Shown: positions 43,120 to 54,757 of the stretch, piece after piece
Position numbering within the stretch: position 1 is the stretch's first letter
Layout: each line of letters opens with the position of its first letter
DNA from: Malaya genurostris
Lineage: Eukaryota > Arthropoda > Insecta > Diptera > Culicidae
Direction of reading: 5' to 3'
DNA length: 64,000 bases
Assembly (NCBI RefSeq): GCF_030247185.1
Contig: NC_080571.1
Location: forward strand, 29,309,753 to 29,373,752
Translations under genes and position numbers: made by a program
Notes under the pieces: generated by a model
Databases searched by the model: none
What the model was told of the DNA's origin: nothing
What the model saw: the letters and a program-made list of their open reading frames with translations, nothing else

Positions 43120-43600
43120 CGCTTGCTAGGAATTCTGGTAACCGTCAGAAGGCTGGCTGCATTCCGGCTGCTGTCGAAATTGTCCAGGCGAAATTGCATC
43201 ATTATCTCGCCGTACGTGTCTTGTTTATTTCCCTCCTCTTTTTTTTCTTGTTTTTATTCGACTTCATTTGATATTCGTCAATTCCCGCATGTACATACAA
43301 AAACGAGTCTTGTGACGATGTAAATGAGATTGAAATATGGGTATGTTTGGTAGTGAGAAAGCAATGTTATTGGCAATAACATTTTCTATAATTAGTATAT
43401 ATGAAGGGCAATAATTTACTGCCTTTCATATGTACTTTTTATTGAAAAAATAAAACGAAGACACTTAAAATGTAGAACCGATTCAAAACGGTTCTACCAA
43501 TCATGTATGGCAAGAATCCGACAGAAAAAGAACCGTTAATAACCGCTAGGCGAAATTCTCTGCCGGAAACGGTGGTTACATTGGTTACATACAGACTTTT
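43120..43600 (+). repeat. single-arm relative of the 31-kb repeat
   Basis: Colinear with the left-arm complement and body at 31 kb: ACCGTCAGAAGGCTGGCTGC, CGTACGTGTCTTGTTTATTT, the GGCAATAACATTTTC block, the GGCAATAATTTACTGCC hairpin and the CTAGGCGAAATTCTCTGCCGG block. Noncoding. Confidence 0.75.
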
Positions 43601-44063
43601 GCCGGAATTCTGGCAGAATTCCGCAAAAATTGCTGGCAGACATAACCAGCCGTCTGGGGGGAAATCTGCCCGCTGCGTACAAGTGGGTTTAGGCTCAAGA
43701 CCTACACGGAAAATAAAAACTACCTATTAATTGAGTTCTTTTTACTTAATTTTGAGTTCTTTTGAATCTTTTCTTCCGTTCGCTCCTTTCATTGTTGTCA
43801 AAATACAAAGAGATCATTCAGTAATAGCCGTTCAACCGAGAAGGTTGTGTATAGAAGCGTACAGTTTAATAACGCTGGTTAGTTTACACGCGTTAAATAC
43901 GACAACGGTTGAACTACAGGTAGAGACCTGTTGGCAGCAGCCGTTAAAACGTATAATCGTGCTGCATAAGAGAGCCCTAGTGCTGGGCTGGTGAAGGAAA
44001 CAACAAAGGGCGTTTCCCAAGCTCTACCCAGGCCACAATACACAGCCACAAGTGCTGAGCAAG

Positions 44064-44175
44064 AGAGTGCAAAGGCACATCGAAGAAGGAGAGTGCAAAG
44101 GCACATAGAAGCAGGAGAGTGCAAAGGCACACCGGTGCGAAGGCACTTCGGTGCAGAAGCATATCGGTGCGGAGC
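44064..44175 (+). repeat. tandem repeats in the LINE A 5' leader
   Basis: Three units of about 26 bases carrying GAGAGTGCAAAGGCACA, followed by smaller GGTGCGAAGGCACTTCGGTGC repeats. They lie upstream of ORF1 and could be internal promoter or leader structure. The leader of LINE B shows no equivalent. Confidence 0.7.
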
Positions 44176-44537
44176 ACAAGGAAGAAGGAGACAAGACAAC
44201 TCGGTCTTTCCACTGCCATACAACACGCAGGTATACACCGGTGACCTGCGCTGGTTACAGCTGGTGAAGATAAAAAAGTATCGGAAATCGTGTGGTGCTG
44301 GATGTCAGGTAGCAGTAGCATCACATCGCATTCTATCGCTACAGTGAGCTTCAGCATTGTATCAACGTCCAGATACATCCAACAAGAACATCTAGAGCAA
44401 CGAGGATCAACACGGCAGTGCAACAGAGATAGACAACAATTTCAAGGTAGAAGTTTATTTTTTTTTCCTTTTGATTGAGTACTGTGTAGTTTTGGTTTCA
44501 TTTTTTATATTAAAGTTTGATTAAAAATTTTAATGTG

Positions 44538-45827
44538 ATGGATGAATCCATGGACGTAAATCCTAGCATGAATCCTATACCCCCACGAACGAAAAAATAT
44601 CAGGAGAGCTCTTCTGGGCCTTGGATAGTCTTTTTTAGACGTATATCAAAGCCATTAAACATTTACCAAATTTCTAAAGGTTTGACATCACGATACTCTT
44701 CAATCAAAGAGATCATAAAAGTAAATAACGATAAAATTCGTGTTGTGGTAAATAATTTGAAACACGCGAATGATATTGTCTCTTCGGAACATTTCAATAA
44801 AGAGTATAAAGTTTACATACCCTCCAAAGATGTCGAAATTGACGGTGTTGTTACCGAAGCGAGTCTTTCGGTAGATGATTTACTCAAGCATGGTGTTGGT
44901 CGTTTCAAGAACTCTATGCTTGAGGGTGTGAAAATACTGGAGTGCAAACAACTGTACTCAGTAGTTCATGAAGAGGGAAAGAAAGTTTATCGCCCATCAG
45001 ACTCGTTTCGAGTGACATTTGCCGGGTCTGCGTTGCCGTCCCATGTCTATGTCGATAAAATTCGCCTCCCTGTTCGGCTTTTTGTTCCAAATGTAATGAA
45101 TTGTACGAACTGCAAAAAATTCGGCCACACAGCTACTTACTGTAGTAATAAACCAAAATGTATTAAGTGTGAAGGGCCTCATAAAGATAATGATTGCAAC
45201 AAGGAAATTGAAAAATGTATTTATTGTGGAGAAAGTCCTCATGAGGATATTTCAGTATGCACTGCATTTAAAGTACACAAAGACAAAATTAAGCTTTCTT
45301 TAAAAGCACGGTCTAAGCGCACATATGCAGAAATGCTTAAAACGGTCATTGATGTCCCCCCTTTGGAAACCGAAAACGGGTTTTCAAATCTAGAGGAACC
45401 AGAGGACTCTGACTCTGACGAAAATAGTGAAGGTAATTCGTTTATCACTACCCAAGGGTCAGTTAAGAGAAAGAAGTCTTCTTCCAAATTACCAAAAAAG
45501 ACACCTAAAATTTCATCTTCAAAAAAAGATCCCCGTGTTAAACAAAAAAAGTCAAAACCAAAGACTGTGCCTCCTGGTTTGTCAAATTCACAAACCAATC
45601 CAGGATCTAGCACAGAAAAAGGTAATAATCCTGTGGGCTCCATTTCACAGCCACCAACAGGATTACTGAAGTTTTCGGAAATTGTTGAATGGATTTTCTC
45701 AGCATTCAATATATCTGAACCCTTAAAGACCCTCATAATGGCATTCCTTCCAATAGCTAGAAATTTTTTGAAGCAGTTATCAGCTCAATGGCCAATTGTC
45801 TCAGGTTTTGTATCTTTTGATGGATAA
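44538..45827 (+). CDS. LINE A ORF1: gag-like RNA-binding protein
   Basis: 429 codons from the ATG at 44538; an in-frame TTG lies upstream but ATG is preferred. Domain order: a short N-terminal region; an RRM-like part (PWIVFFRRISKPLNI ... IRVVVNNLKHANDIV); zinc knuckles near residues 195-245 (CTNCKKFGHTATYC, CIKCEGPHKDNDC, CIYCGESPHEDISVC); a Ser/Lys/Pro-rich linker; and a conserved C-terminal stretch (LLKFSEIVEWIFSAFNISEP). It is colinear with the ORF1 at 54758-56200. The stop overlaps the ORF2 start as ATGGATAA. The frame is open and may still make protein. Confidence 0.87.
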   Translation: MDESMDVNPSMNPIPPRTKKYQESSSGPWIVFFRRISKPLNIYQISKGLTSRYSSIKEIIKVNNDKIRVVVNNLKHANDIVSSEHFNKEYKVYIPSKDVEIDGVVTEASLSVDDLLKHGVGRFKNSMLEGVKILECKQLYSVVHEEGKKVYRPSDSFRVTFAGSALPSHVYVDKIRLPVRLFVPNVMNCTNCKKFGHTATYCSNKPKCIKCEGPHKDNDCNKEIEKCIYCGESPHEDISVCTAFKVHKDKIKLSLKARSKRTYAEMLKTVIDVPPLETENGFSNLEEPEDSDSDENSEGNSFITTQGSVKRKKSSSKLPKKTPKISSSKKDPRVKQKKSKPKTVPPGLSNSQTNPGSSTEKGNNPVGSISQPPTGLLKFSEIVEWIFSAFNISEPLKTLIMAFLPIARNFLKQLSAQWPIVSGFVSFDG

Positions 45828-48800
45828 TTTATCACCCGCCGCAAATGATACAATCACTGTCCTGCAGTGGAATTGTCGAAGTATCATGCCAAAACTTGAT
45901 TCATTTAAAATTTTATTGCATAGCCAAAAATGTGATGTATTTGCTTTATGCGAAACATGGCTTACTTCAAACATAGCTTTAAATTTTAATGATTTTAACA
46001 TTATACGTCTCGATAGAGACTCTCCGTATGGTGGAGTGCTTTTGGGAATTAAGAAATGCTATTCCTTTTATAGATTAAACATCCTTTCAACTTCTAGTAT
46101 AGAAGTTGTTGCTTGCCAAATAAACATTAAAGGCAAAGATATTTGCATAGCTTCGGTTTATATTCCTCCAAAAGCACAAGTTGGACAGCGACAGCTTAAT
46201 GAAATGGTTGAAGCCCTTCCTGCTCCACGATTGATTCTGGGGGATTTAAATTCGCACGGAATGATGTGGGGTTCCGTTTACAATGATAGCAGATCATCTT
46301 TAATACAAAACATTTGTGACAATTTTAGCATGACGGTATTAAATATGGGTAGCATGACACGGATCCCAAGACCTCCTGCACGCCCAAGTGCATTAGATCT
46401 ATCTCTTTGCTCAACATCAATTCGACTAGATTGCACCTGGAAAATATTGCCTGATTTACACGGTAGCGATCATTTACCAATCATCATCTCAATTAGCAAT
46501 AGCAATTGCATTGCTACTTCAGCTAGTATTCCATATGATTTGACAAAAAATATCGACTGGATTAAATACCAAAGTAGTATCTCTAGTATTTTGAATTCAA
46601 TGGAAGAGCTCCCTCCACTTGAAGAATATGACTTCCTCATTTGTTCGATTCTGGAGGCAGCAGAACAATCCCAAACTAAACGCTTTCCTGGGCCAACGAC
46701 TAACAGAAGGCCTCCCAACCCCTGGTGGGACAAAGAGTGCTCAGAGGCTAAACTCGCAAAACAAAATGCTTGCAAGACGTTTCTAAAACGGGGAGGAGGA
46801 ACTCCTCAGAATTTTGAAAAACTTATGGCTTTAGAAACCAAGTACAAGAGCATACTTCGAGCCAAAAAATGTAGCTATTGGAGACATTTTGTCGAAGGTT
46901 TGTCAAGAGAAACCTCAATGAGCACTCTTTGGAACACGGCCAGACGAATGAGGAATCGTAACGTGGGCAATGAGAGTGATGAATACTCGAACCGATGGAT
47001 ATTTGACTTTGCTAGGAAAGTTTGCCCAGATTCTGTTCCTACGCAGAGCATTATAAGGGAATCTCCTCCAAATAATGGTTTTATTAATAACCCATTTTCA
47101 ATGATGGAATTTTCTATAGCACTCTTGTCTTGTAACAATAACGCTCCAGGGTAGGACAGAATTAAATTCAACTTGGTGAAGAATCTGCCCAACCTCGCAA
47201 AAAGACGTTTGTTGGAATTGTTCAACAAGTTTCTTGAGCAAAATATTGTTCCACCTGACTGGAGACAAGTGAAAGTTATCGCCATTCAAAAGCCGGGGAA
47301 ACCAGCTTCCAATCACAACTCATATAGACCCATCGCGATGTTGTCCTGCATCAGAAAATTGTTCGAAAAAATTATTCTACGACGTCTCGACACTTGGGTC
47401 GAGACGAACGGTTTGTTGTCAGATACTCAGTTTGGCTTCCGTAGAAATAAAGGGACGAATGATTGCCTTGCATTACTTTCGTCTGACATCCAAATTGCCT
47501 TCGCTCAAAAGCAACAAATGGCATCTGTATTTTTAGACATTAAAGGAGCATTTGATTCAGTTTCCATTGATGTTCTTTCAGACAAGCCTCACCAAAATGG
47601 ACTCCCAGCGGTTATAAATAATTATTTGCACAACCTTTTGTCAGAGAAACACATGCATTTTTCACATGGCGATTTGGCAACACTCAGAAATAGTTACATG
47701 GGTCTCCCGCAAGGCTCATGCCTCAGTCCGCTCCTCTATAATTTTTACGTGAATGACATTGACAGCTGTCTAGTAACCCCATGTACACTAAGACAATTGG
47801 CAGATGATGGCGTGGTTTCAGTTACTGGGCCCAAAGCTATTGATCTGCATAAACCATTGCAAGATACCTTAGATAACTTGTCCGATTGGGCTGTTCATCT
47901 TGGTATCGAATTCTCTGCGGAGAAAACAGAGTTAGTCGTCTTTTCAAGAAAGCATGATCCCGCGCAGCTTCAGCTCCATATGAAGGGAAGAATGATCCAA
48001 CAGGTTTTAACTTTTAAATACCTCGGGGTGTGGTTCGATTCCAAATGCACGTGGGGAGGACACATTAGGTATCTGATAACGAAATGCCAACAAAGAGTAA
48101 ATTTTCTTCGAACAATAACAGGATCTTGGTGGGGTGCTCATCCGCAAGATCTAATAAAATTGTATCAAACAACGATACTTTCAGTGATGGAATATGGATG
48201 CGTTTGTTTTCGTTCCGCTGCAAACTCTCATATTATCAAACTTGAGCGAATTCAGTACCGTTGTTTGCGAATTGCCTTAAGCTGCATGCATTCAACACAT
48301 ACAATGAGTCTTGAAGTTCTGGCGGGAGTTCTTCCATTAAAAGATCGATTTTGGGAGCTTTCATCACGCCTGCTAATAAGATGTGAGGTGCTGAATCCCA
48401 TGGTAATTAATAATTTCGAACGACTAGTCGAGCTTCGATCTCAAACAAAATTCATGACAGTATATTTTAACCATATGTCACAGGAAATCAACCCTTCAAG
48501 ATATATTCCTATCCATGTCAGCCTCCTAAATGTCCCTGACTCAACTTTATTTTTCGACACATCCATGCAGCGCGAAGTGCGTGGAATCCCGGATCACCTA
48601 CGCTCGACGGAAATCCCAAAAATATTTTCAAGTAAGTTCAGGCATATTGACTCTGAGAAAATGTTTTACACGGACGGATCGCGAATTGAAGAAGCGACAG
48701 GGTTTGGTATGTTCAACAATAATGTTTCGGCCTCATTTAGGCTTCAAGAACCTGCATCTGTTTATATAGCAGAGCTAGCAGCAGTTCATTATAGTTTGAG

Positions 48801-49299
48801 TGTAATCGTCACATTATCTCCAAACCATTATTTCCTCTTCACAGATAGTCTGAGTGCAATTGAAGCCATTCGCTCTAACATGACTGGCAAGACTGAACCG
48901 TTTTTCCTGGGCAAAATAAAACAGTGCCTGAACGACATATTGAACAATAATTATCTAATCACTATAGTCTAGGCATGGTTCAGGGGACTGGATGTGAGTA
49001 GGGATTTCATTCGTGTGATGTCCAGACTCATGTCCAATCACTACACGTTAGATGCACATCTCCTTCGAATTGGGCTCTCCGAGACTAATCATTGTGCTTG
49101 CGGAGAAGGCTATCGGGATATTGATCATGTCGTTTGGACATGCGTGGAGTATCGTGATGTCAGATCTCAACTAATAAATTCTTTGCGTACCCAAGGTAAA
49201 CTATCCAATATCCCAGTTCGAGACATTCTTGCTTGTCGTGACCTTTCATACATGAAACTTATTTATCATTTCATAAAGAAAATTGGAGTTTCAATTTAA
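45820..49299 (+). pseudogene. LINE A ORF2: EN-RT-RNase H, inactivated
   Basis: Starts at ATGGATAAT overlapping ORF1. Endonuclease: LQWNCRSIMPKLDSF, CETWLTSN, LILGDLNSHGMMWGS, GSDHLPIIIS. An in-frame TAG at 47152-47154 replaces the Leu codon found in LINE B (APG-L-DR). The same frame then continues with the RT: KPGKPASNHNSYRPIA, TQFGFRRNKGTNDCL, VFLDIKGAFDSV, GLPQGSCLSPLLYN and the catalytic LADD. RNase H starts with FYTDGSR, AELAAVHYS and FTDSLSAIEA, but about 220 bases are deleted, making a second TAG at 48970-48972. The C-terminal domain (HVVWTCVEYRD) continues in frame to 49299. Confidence 0.9.
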
Positions 49300-49969
49300 T
49301 AAAGGCCCCTTTTAAGACTTAGCTCTGATCCCAGCTGCGTCCATGAGTTCAACCAATAGCTAAATTAGAATAAAAATTATGTAATGATACAAACAAACTC
49401 GAAACAGTTTATGAAATTATCAACAAAATGTCAAAAAAAAACAGCTTATTTTATAATTTATAGAAGGTAATCGTTTGGTTCAAATAATATTTCCGAGTAG
49501 ATTTCATAATTAATGACGAGTTACCTAAGATGATATTTAAGCTATAAGAGAATATGTTTTAATAAATTCAAAACGTTGTGACTATGTTAGAATTAAATTA
49601 GGATAAGAATATTATGTAAAAGTGATGCTACGGCGAAGAAAAACTTATGTAAACTGCCTTAAGAAATAAACGTATTTATGAAAAAAAAAAAATACAAAGA
49701 GCAAAACCACCCAACAGCGAGAGTATCGTTCAATAAGCCAAAATTAAGTAAACCGTACCAACTTGAAATTGAGTCAATACGACTCAACTGTAGAGTAAAT
49801 ATAACTAACCATTGAGTAGATATAACTAATCTTTAAGTATTTTTTTCCTCGTGCCTTACGGAAACTACCTAGAGCCACTTTACCAAAAAATAGGTTGTTG
49901 AACGGAACCTCCGAATTGGGTGGAATGTACTTAAAATTAGGTTGTTTTGCGGTTCCGTGTAGATCTAAA

Positions 49970-52900
49970 CTAGTTATACAGTAAGTCCAGATTCAGCTCC
50001 AAATCCAGGGATGGTTTTGGACTAGAACTTGAGTTCCGAGCCTAGATTTTGAACATAAATTCTAGAATAGAATGTCTAAACAGAATTCTAGAACTGAACA
50101 TAGGAGCTGTGTTCAAGACCTGGATTCCGAAACAGAATTCTAGGTCTGGATTCAGGTCTGAACCTGAATTTTGGTTCCAGTATTCCAATCCAAAATTCAA
50201 ATTCAAAATTCAGTTCCAGAATTTTGTTCAGAATTAAGATTAAAAATCTTGGTCCTCGATTTTGTTCAAAAATCAAGGTTAGGGATCAAGTCCCTGAACT
50301 TATCCTCGGTTTCAGAATTCAAGAACTGAATATTCTTGATTCTGGAGCAGAAATCTACTATTCAGTTGTAGTTCCAGAGTTCTGGGCCTGAAGTCCGGGG
50401 CTGAATTCTGTAGCTGAAATCGAAGTCTGATCTCTAGAACTGAATCCTTAACCTTGAAACCTTGGTCCTCTTAACTGAAGTGCGGCATGGAATTCTGAAA
50501 CTGATACTGCTGAATTTGTATTCTTAAATTGTATTCGTGTCTTGAACTCAGGAACTGGGTTCTAGACCTAGATTCCGAAACTGAATTCCAGGTCATGGTT
50601 TTGGTCTGAACATTCAGATTGCAGTTCCAGAATTCATTTTAGAATAAGAATGAAAAATCCAGGTGCACAATTCTATTTCAGAATCCAGACTCAGAAACAA
50701 GTTCCAGAATCCAGTTTCAATGATAGAATTCTAGAACTGAAATACATAGTTCTAGAATGCAAGACCTAGATTCCGGGACCGAATTCTGAATGTGGAATCT
50801 GAAACTAATTTATAGAATCTTGAATCTTTAAACTGGATTGCGGTATGGTATTCTGGAACTAAATGCTGAAATTGAATTCTCAAACTGAACTCTGATCAGA
50901 AACAGAATTTTAGTTACGGAATTAGGATCTACTATCCAGTTCCAGAATTCAGAACCGGTGGATTCTGGAACGGATTTCAGGATTTGGATCCTGGAAATGG
51001 AACTGAATTCTGGACATGTTCCTAGAATCAAGTTCCTGAACTCAGTTTCAGTTTCAGTTATTTAAAAACTGTATTTAAATTCTGTATCTGGATTCTAGTC
51101 CTGGATTCTGGGACGGAGATTAATTTCTTGAATGAGATTTTGGACTTGTATTCTCGAACTGGATTCTAGAAGTGAATACTGTATTTTGGAGCTGAATGAA
51201 GAACCTGAGTTCTGGTCTGAAACAGATTTTCAGTTTCAGAGTTCAGTTTAAAATTTTATGCTCCTAGTTCAGCATTCAGTAACTAAATCCAATTCCAGAA
51301 CTCTGGTACTGAATCTTGGAACTAAATTCAGGGTTTGCATTCAGGAACTGGTACTGAATTCTCAAACTGGGACTAAATTCTGGACCACTTTCCAGAATTC
51401 AGTTTCTGAATTCTGGATCTGAATTTTGTTACTGAGTTCTTTAAATATTCTGGACCGCGATGCTGGTACTTTTTTTTATTATAGACCTTTTAACCGACTG
51501 GATTCTGGAAGTGAATTCCGGACCAGAATTCTGGAATTGAATTTTTTGCCTGGATTCTGGAACCTAACTCTGAACCAGGATTATGGAATGAACCTGAATT
51601 TAAGTTCCTCCATTCTGAACTTTAAAATTGTTTTATCCAGAATTCATGTTCCGTTCTAAAATTTTGTTTTCGGATCCTAGATGAAAACCAATTTGCATTT
51701 CTTGTATTCTGAACCTAGATTCTGGAACTGAATTCAGAATCTGGAACTGAGTTGTGGACCTGGATTCTAATGCTTAATTCTGATTAGGGTTCTATAATTT
51801 AATTAGGGAACTAAATTTTCTTCCTACTTTTTTAAACTGAATTGTTGACCGAAATTCAGTATTAAAATCAAGAATTGGATTCGGGAACTGATCTTAGGAA
51901 TTGTGTTCTGGATTTGGAAATAAATTCTAAAACTGGAACTGAATTCTGGACCAGGTTCCAAAAACAAGTTCCTGAATTCAGAATCAGTTTCTAAACTCCG
52001 GATCAGGGTTCTGTAACTGAATTCAAAACCTGAATTCTGGAACCGAAATTGAATACTGGACCAGGATCCTGGAATCTGTAAGTGAATTCTTTTAGAAGTC
52101 ACTGAACTATATGCTGAATTCTGGTCTGAAACAGATCTTCAGTTTATGGGTTCAGTTTAAAATTTCATAACTTCAAACCAAGCCCAGCATTCAGTACCTG
52201 AATCCAGGATCAGAATCCAATTCCAGAGTTTTTCCAGAATTCACTTTCAGTTTCTGAATTCTGGATCTGAATCTGGCTACTGAATTCTGTGGAGTGTGGA
52301 ACTGAGTTCTGGAACGAGATTCTGAACCTGAATGGAACTAAGTTCAGGATTCTGGAATTGTATTCTTTGCCTGGATTCAGGAACCTAACTCTGTATCTGG
52401 ATTGTAGAATGAATCTGAATTCAAATTCCTGCACTCCAGCTCAGAATTCAATGTCAAAATTTAGTTTTCGGATCCTGGATGAAAACTAATTTGCATGCAA
52501 AATTGTATTCTGGAACTGAGTTCAGGATTCAGATTCTCGAACTGGAAATGAATTCTGAAACTGGAACCAAATCCAGAAACATGTTCCAGTATTCAGAGTT
52601 AGTTTTCAAACTCAGGATCAGGGTTTTGTAACTCGATTCTTGATATGTATTCTGAAACCAGAATGGAATTCTGATCTGGATTCTAATATTTTAAAACTTT
52701 TGTAACTTTCCACTTTGGACTTTAGAACTTTTTATTAATTTTTACTTTATTCTCTTTTCAGGTTTTCGGAGTATCAAAAATGCGTGTACACTATTCAGAT
52801 TTAGTTAACAGCTGCCAACACTGACGTTTGACAAAACTTATCGACCATGTATGAATACTACTGGTGAATACATTTCAAAAACTATATACTGAAAATAAAT

Positions 52901-53740
52901 TCTAAAATTCAATTCTTGTCTGAAACGGATTTTCAGTTTGAAATAGCATATCTAAATTCCAAGTCCAGCATTCATTGCCTGAATCCAGGATCAGAATCAA
53001 ATTTCAGAATTTTGGAGCTCAAATCTGAAATTGAATTCGAGACTTGCAACTGGAACTGAATTCTCAAACTGAGACTAAATTCTGGACCAGGTTTCAGAAT
53101 CAAGTTTTAGTATCTGAATTCTTCAACTAATTGTAATTGAATATTGTAACTGAATCCTGGAACGAGATTCACAACCAGGATTCTGAAATTGAATTCTTTA
53201 CCTCAATTCTGGACCTGGAATATGGTCCTAACTCTGGACTTGAATTATGGAAAGAATCTGAATTTTAGTTTCTGTATTCCAGTCGCAGAGCTTAGTTTCA
53301 TATTTTTGCATACAAAATTCATGTTCCTGTTCAGTTCTAAAATGTAATTTTCCTTTGTGATAACCAAGTTGTATTTCTTAAATTCTGAACCTGGATTCTG
53401 GAACTGAATTCAGAATCTGGAACTGAATCCTGGACCTGGAACTGAATCCTAGAGCTGAATTATGATGCCTAATTCTAGAACTGAACTAAGGAACTGAATT
53501 TTGTTCCTTCTTTTGGCAGCTGCATTCTTGAGCAGAGTTCAGTACCAAAATCCAGAATTGGATTCTGGACTGATTTCAGGATTTGGATTCTGAAACTGGA
53601 ACTGAATTCTGGGCCCGGTTCCAGAAGCAAGTTTCCAAATTAAGATTCAATTTCTGGATTCTGGAACTGAGTTCAGAAGCATGATTGTGGAAATGAATTC
53701 TTTACCTGGATTCTGGAACCTAACTCTGGATCTGCCACTT
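49970..53740. repeat. 3.7-kb degenerate satellite, GAATTC-centred 12-13-bp motif
   Basis: The entire stretch is made of loosely repeated words such as CTGAATTCTGGAAC, GGAACTGAATTC, CCAGAATTCAG and CTGGATTCTGG. Units are about 12-13 bases and highly diverged. Because GAATTC is palindromic, both orientations alternate freely. Several open frames exist on both strands because the repeat has few stops; none is a gene. Two interruptions (52690-52870) contain ordinary AT-rich DNA with a TTTTCAGG word. Smaller blocks of the same composition are at 19.0-19.6 and 21.6-21.9 kb. Confidence 0.85.
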
Positions 53741-53754
53741 TTTGTTGAAATTTG

Positions 53755-53895
53755 TCACGCGAGGCTCTAACTCCCCATACTGAAAATGGCTCAACAATGG
53801 ACTTCTGTCTGCTGGGCTTGTTGAACGAACAAAATGGCGCTCGGTTCAATGGTCTGTTTCAAAATCGGCAAACGAAGGTCCTGTGTTTTTCTTAG
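53755..53895 (+). repeat. ATGGCTCAACAATGG repeat, copy 1
   Basis: AAAATGGCTCAACAATGGAC, then TTGTTGAACGAA and CAAAATCGGCAAACGAAGGTCC; relative at 63427-63550 with about 90% identity by eye. Noncoding. Confidence 0.75.
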
Positions 53896-53907
53896 AGGGT
53901 GATCACA

Positions 53908-53995
53908 ATAAGAAAACCAGGCGCGAGTCCGTGATTTTCCATCATGACAACGTTCGGTCGTATGTTTCGGCTTCGGTCAAATCTGTTCACTTGTT
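53908..53995 (+). pseudogene. mariner transposase remnant, second catalytic Asp
   Basis: The frame reads KKTRRESVIFHHDNVRSYVS. VIFHHDNARPHVS is the region of the second catalytic Asp in mariner transposases. Only about 28 codons are recognisable. Confidence 0.6.
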
Positions 53996-54721
53996 TCTAT
54001 CAAAGCTGAGCGCTTTTAGCACATCATGCAGTTATTGCAAACATTATTGGAAACCCGGTTGATAATGACTTTTTCTATCGAAATAATCACATCCACTTGC
54101 ATTCTCTCTTCTAAATGGCAACTTTCCATTGACTAAATATAATCATACATTCACCGGGAAGATCGGAACTTGGGGACACTTTGTTATCGGTCGTATAGTA
54201 AATCATGATTCCAAACTCGAACTGGTCCACGTTTTATGCTTCGAATGTCATAATTTTTATTCACATTTTCCATAGTTTTACGCTTCCAAGCTATCTTAAC
54301 ATGAATAAATCTGGGATTTCGTAACCGAATGTTCGAAGTGAGCACACGCGTTTTTTTAACAATCGACATCGGTAAGACGAAGGTGCCTATCACAGCAGAG
54401 GCTGTAGTATAGGCATTAAATAAAAGTGATAAAAAGTAGCATCCCCGCAAGTGAGTTCTGTCTGTGCACCGGTTTTGTATCGGTATCGACAGTAGACGCT
54501 ATTGTGCTATCCTCGGGCAGCAGTTATTTCTATTGTTTGCTACCCGCATCGCAGCAGCCAAATCCTGAGTCAAGGTCACGCTGAAGCACAACGAAGGAGT
54601 GAAGGAGCAACTCACCTAACAGCTTACGGTGACATACTGTTAAGTATTTTCTCAAACTTTTTCTTTCAACTTTTACTATTCATATATTTTCTTTTCATTT
54701 TATTTCTTTCTTTCTCATTTC

Positions 54722-54752
54722 AAGTGCGGGAGACTTCTTTACTCCCGCACTT
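54722..54752 (+). promoter_or_regulatory. strong hairpin just before LINE B ORF1
   Basis: AAGTGCGGGAG and CTCCCGCACTT are perfect complements (11 pairs) around a 9-base loop, ending six bases before the ORF1 ATG. Such a GC-rich hairpin at a start codon would be expected to influence translation. LINE A has no equivalent. Confidence 0.6.
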
Positions 54753-54757
54753 TAAAT

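Larger units (their letters stand above)
43813..49689 (+). mobile_element. LINE A: RNase H-bearing non-LTR element (I-clade-like)
   Basis: 5877 bp, flanked by AAATACAAAGAG (43801-43812 and 49690-49701) with an A tail. It has a long 5' leader of about 700 bases, ORF1 (44538-45827), ORF2 starting at 45820 and a 3' UTR of about 380 bases. The ORF order, zinc-knuckle ORF1 and C-terminal RNase H suggest the I clade, which includes MosquI of mosquitoes; the poly(A) tail is less usual there, so the clade is provisional. ORF2 carries a nonsense codon and a deletion, so this copy cannot move by itself. A second member is at 54313-60293. Confidence 0.88.
43702..49962. mobile_element. MITE with CTACACGG ends, split by LINE A
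   Basis: The left part 43702-43812 begins CTACACGGAA and the right part 49702-49962 ends TTCCGTGTAG. Together they make about 370 bp. The interior has TTGAGTTC and GAGTAAATATAACTAA words. LINE A lies at a 12-bp duplication within it. Flanks AGACCT and AGATCT may be a worn 6-bp duplication overlapping the ends; I am not sure of that. Confidence 0.6.

Noticed and set aside
43879..44423. Cys/Leu-rich frames on the minus strand
   Set aside because: They are antisense to the tandem repeats in the LINE A leader.
50049..52489. Several frames with repeated NSGSEF or RILELN words
   Set aside because: Products of the degenerate satellite, open on both strands.
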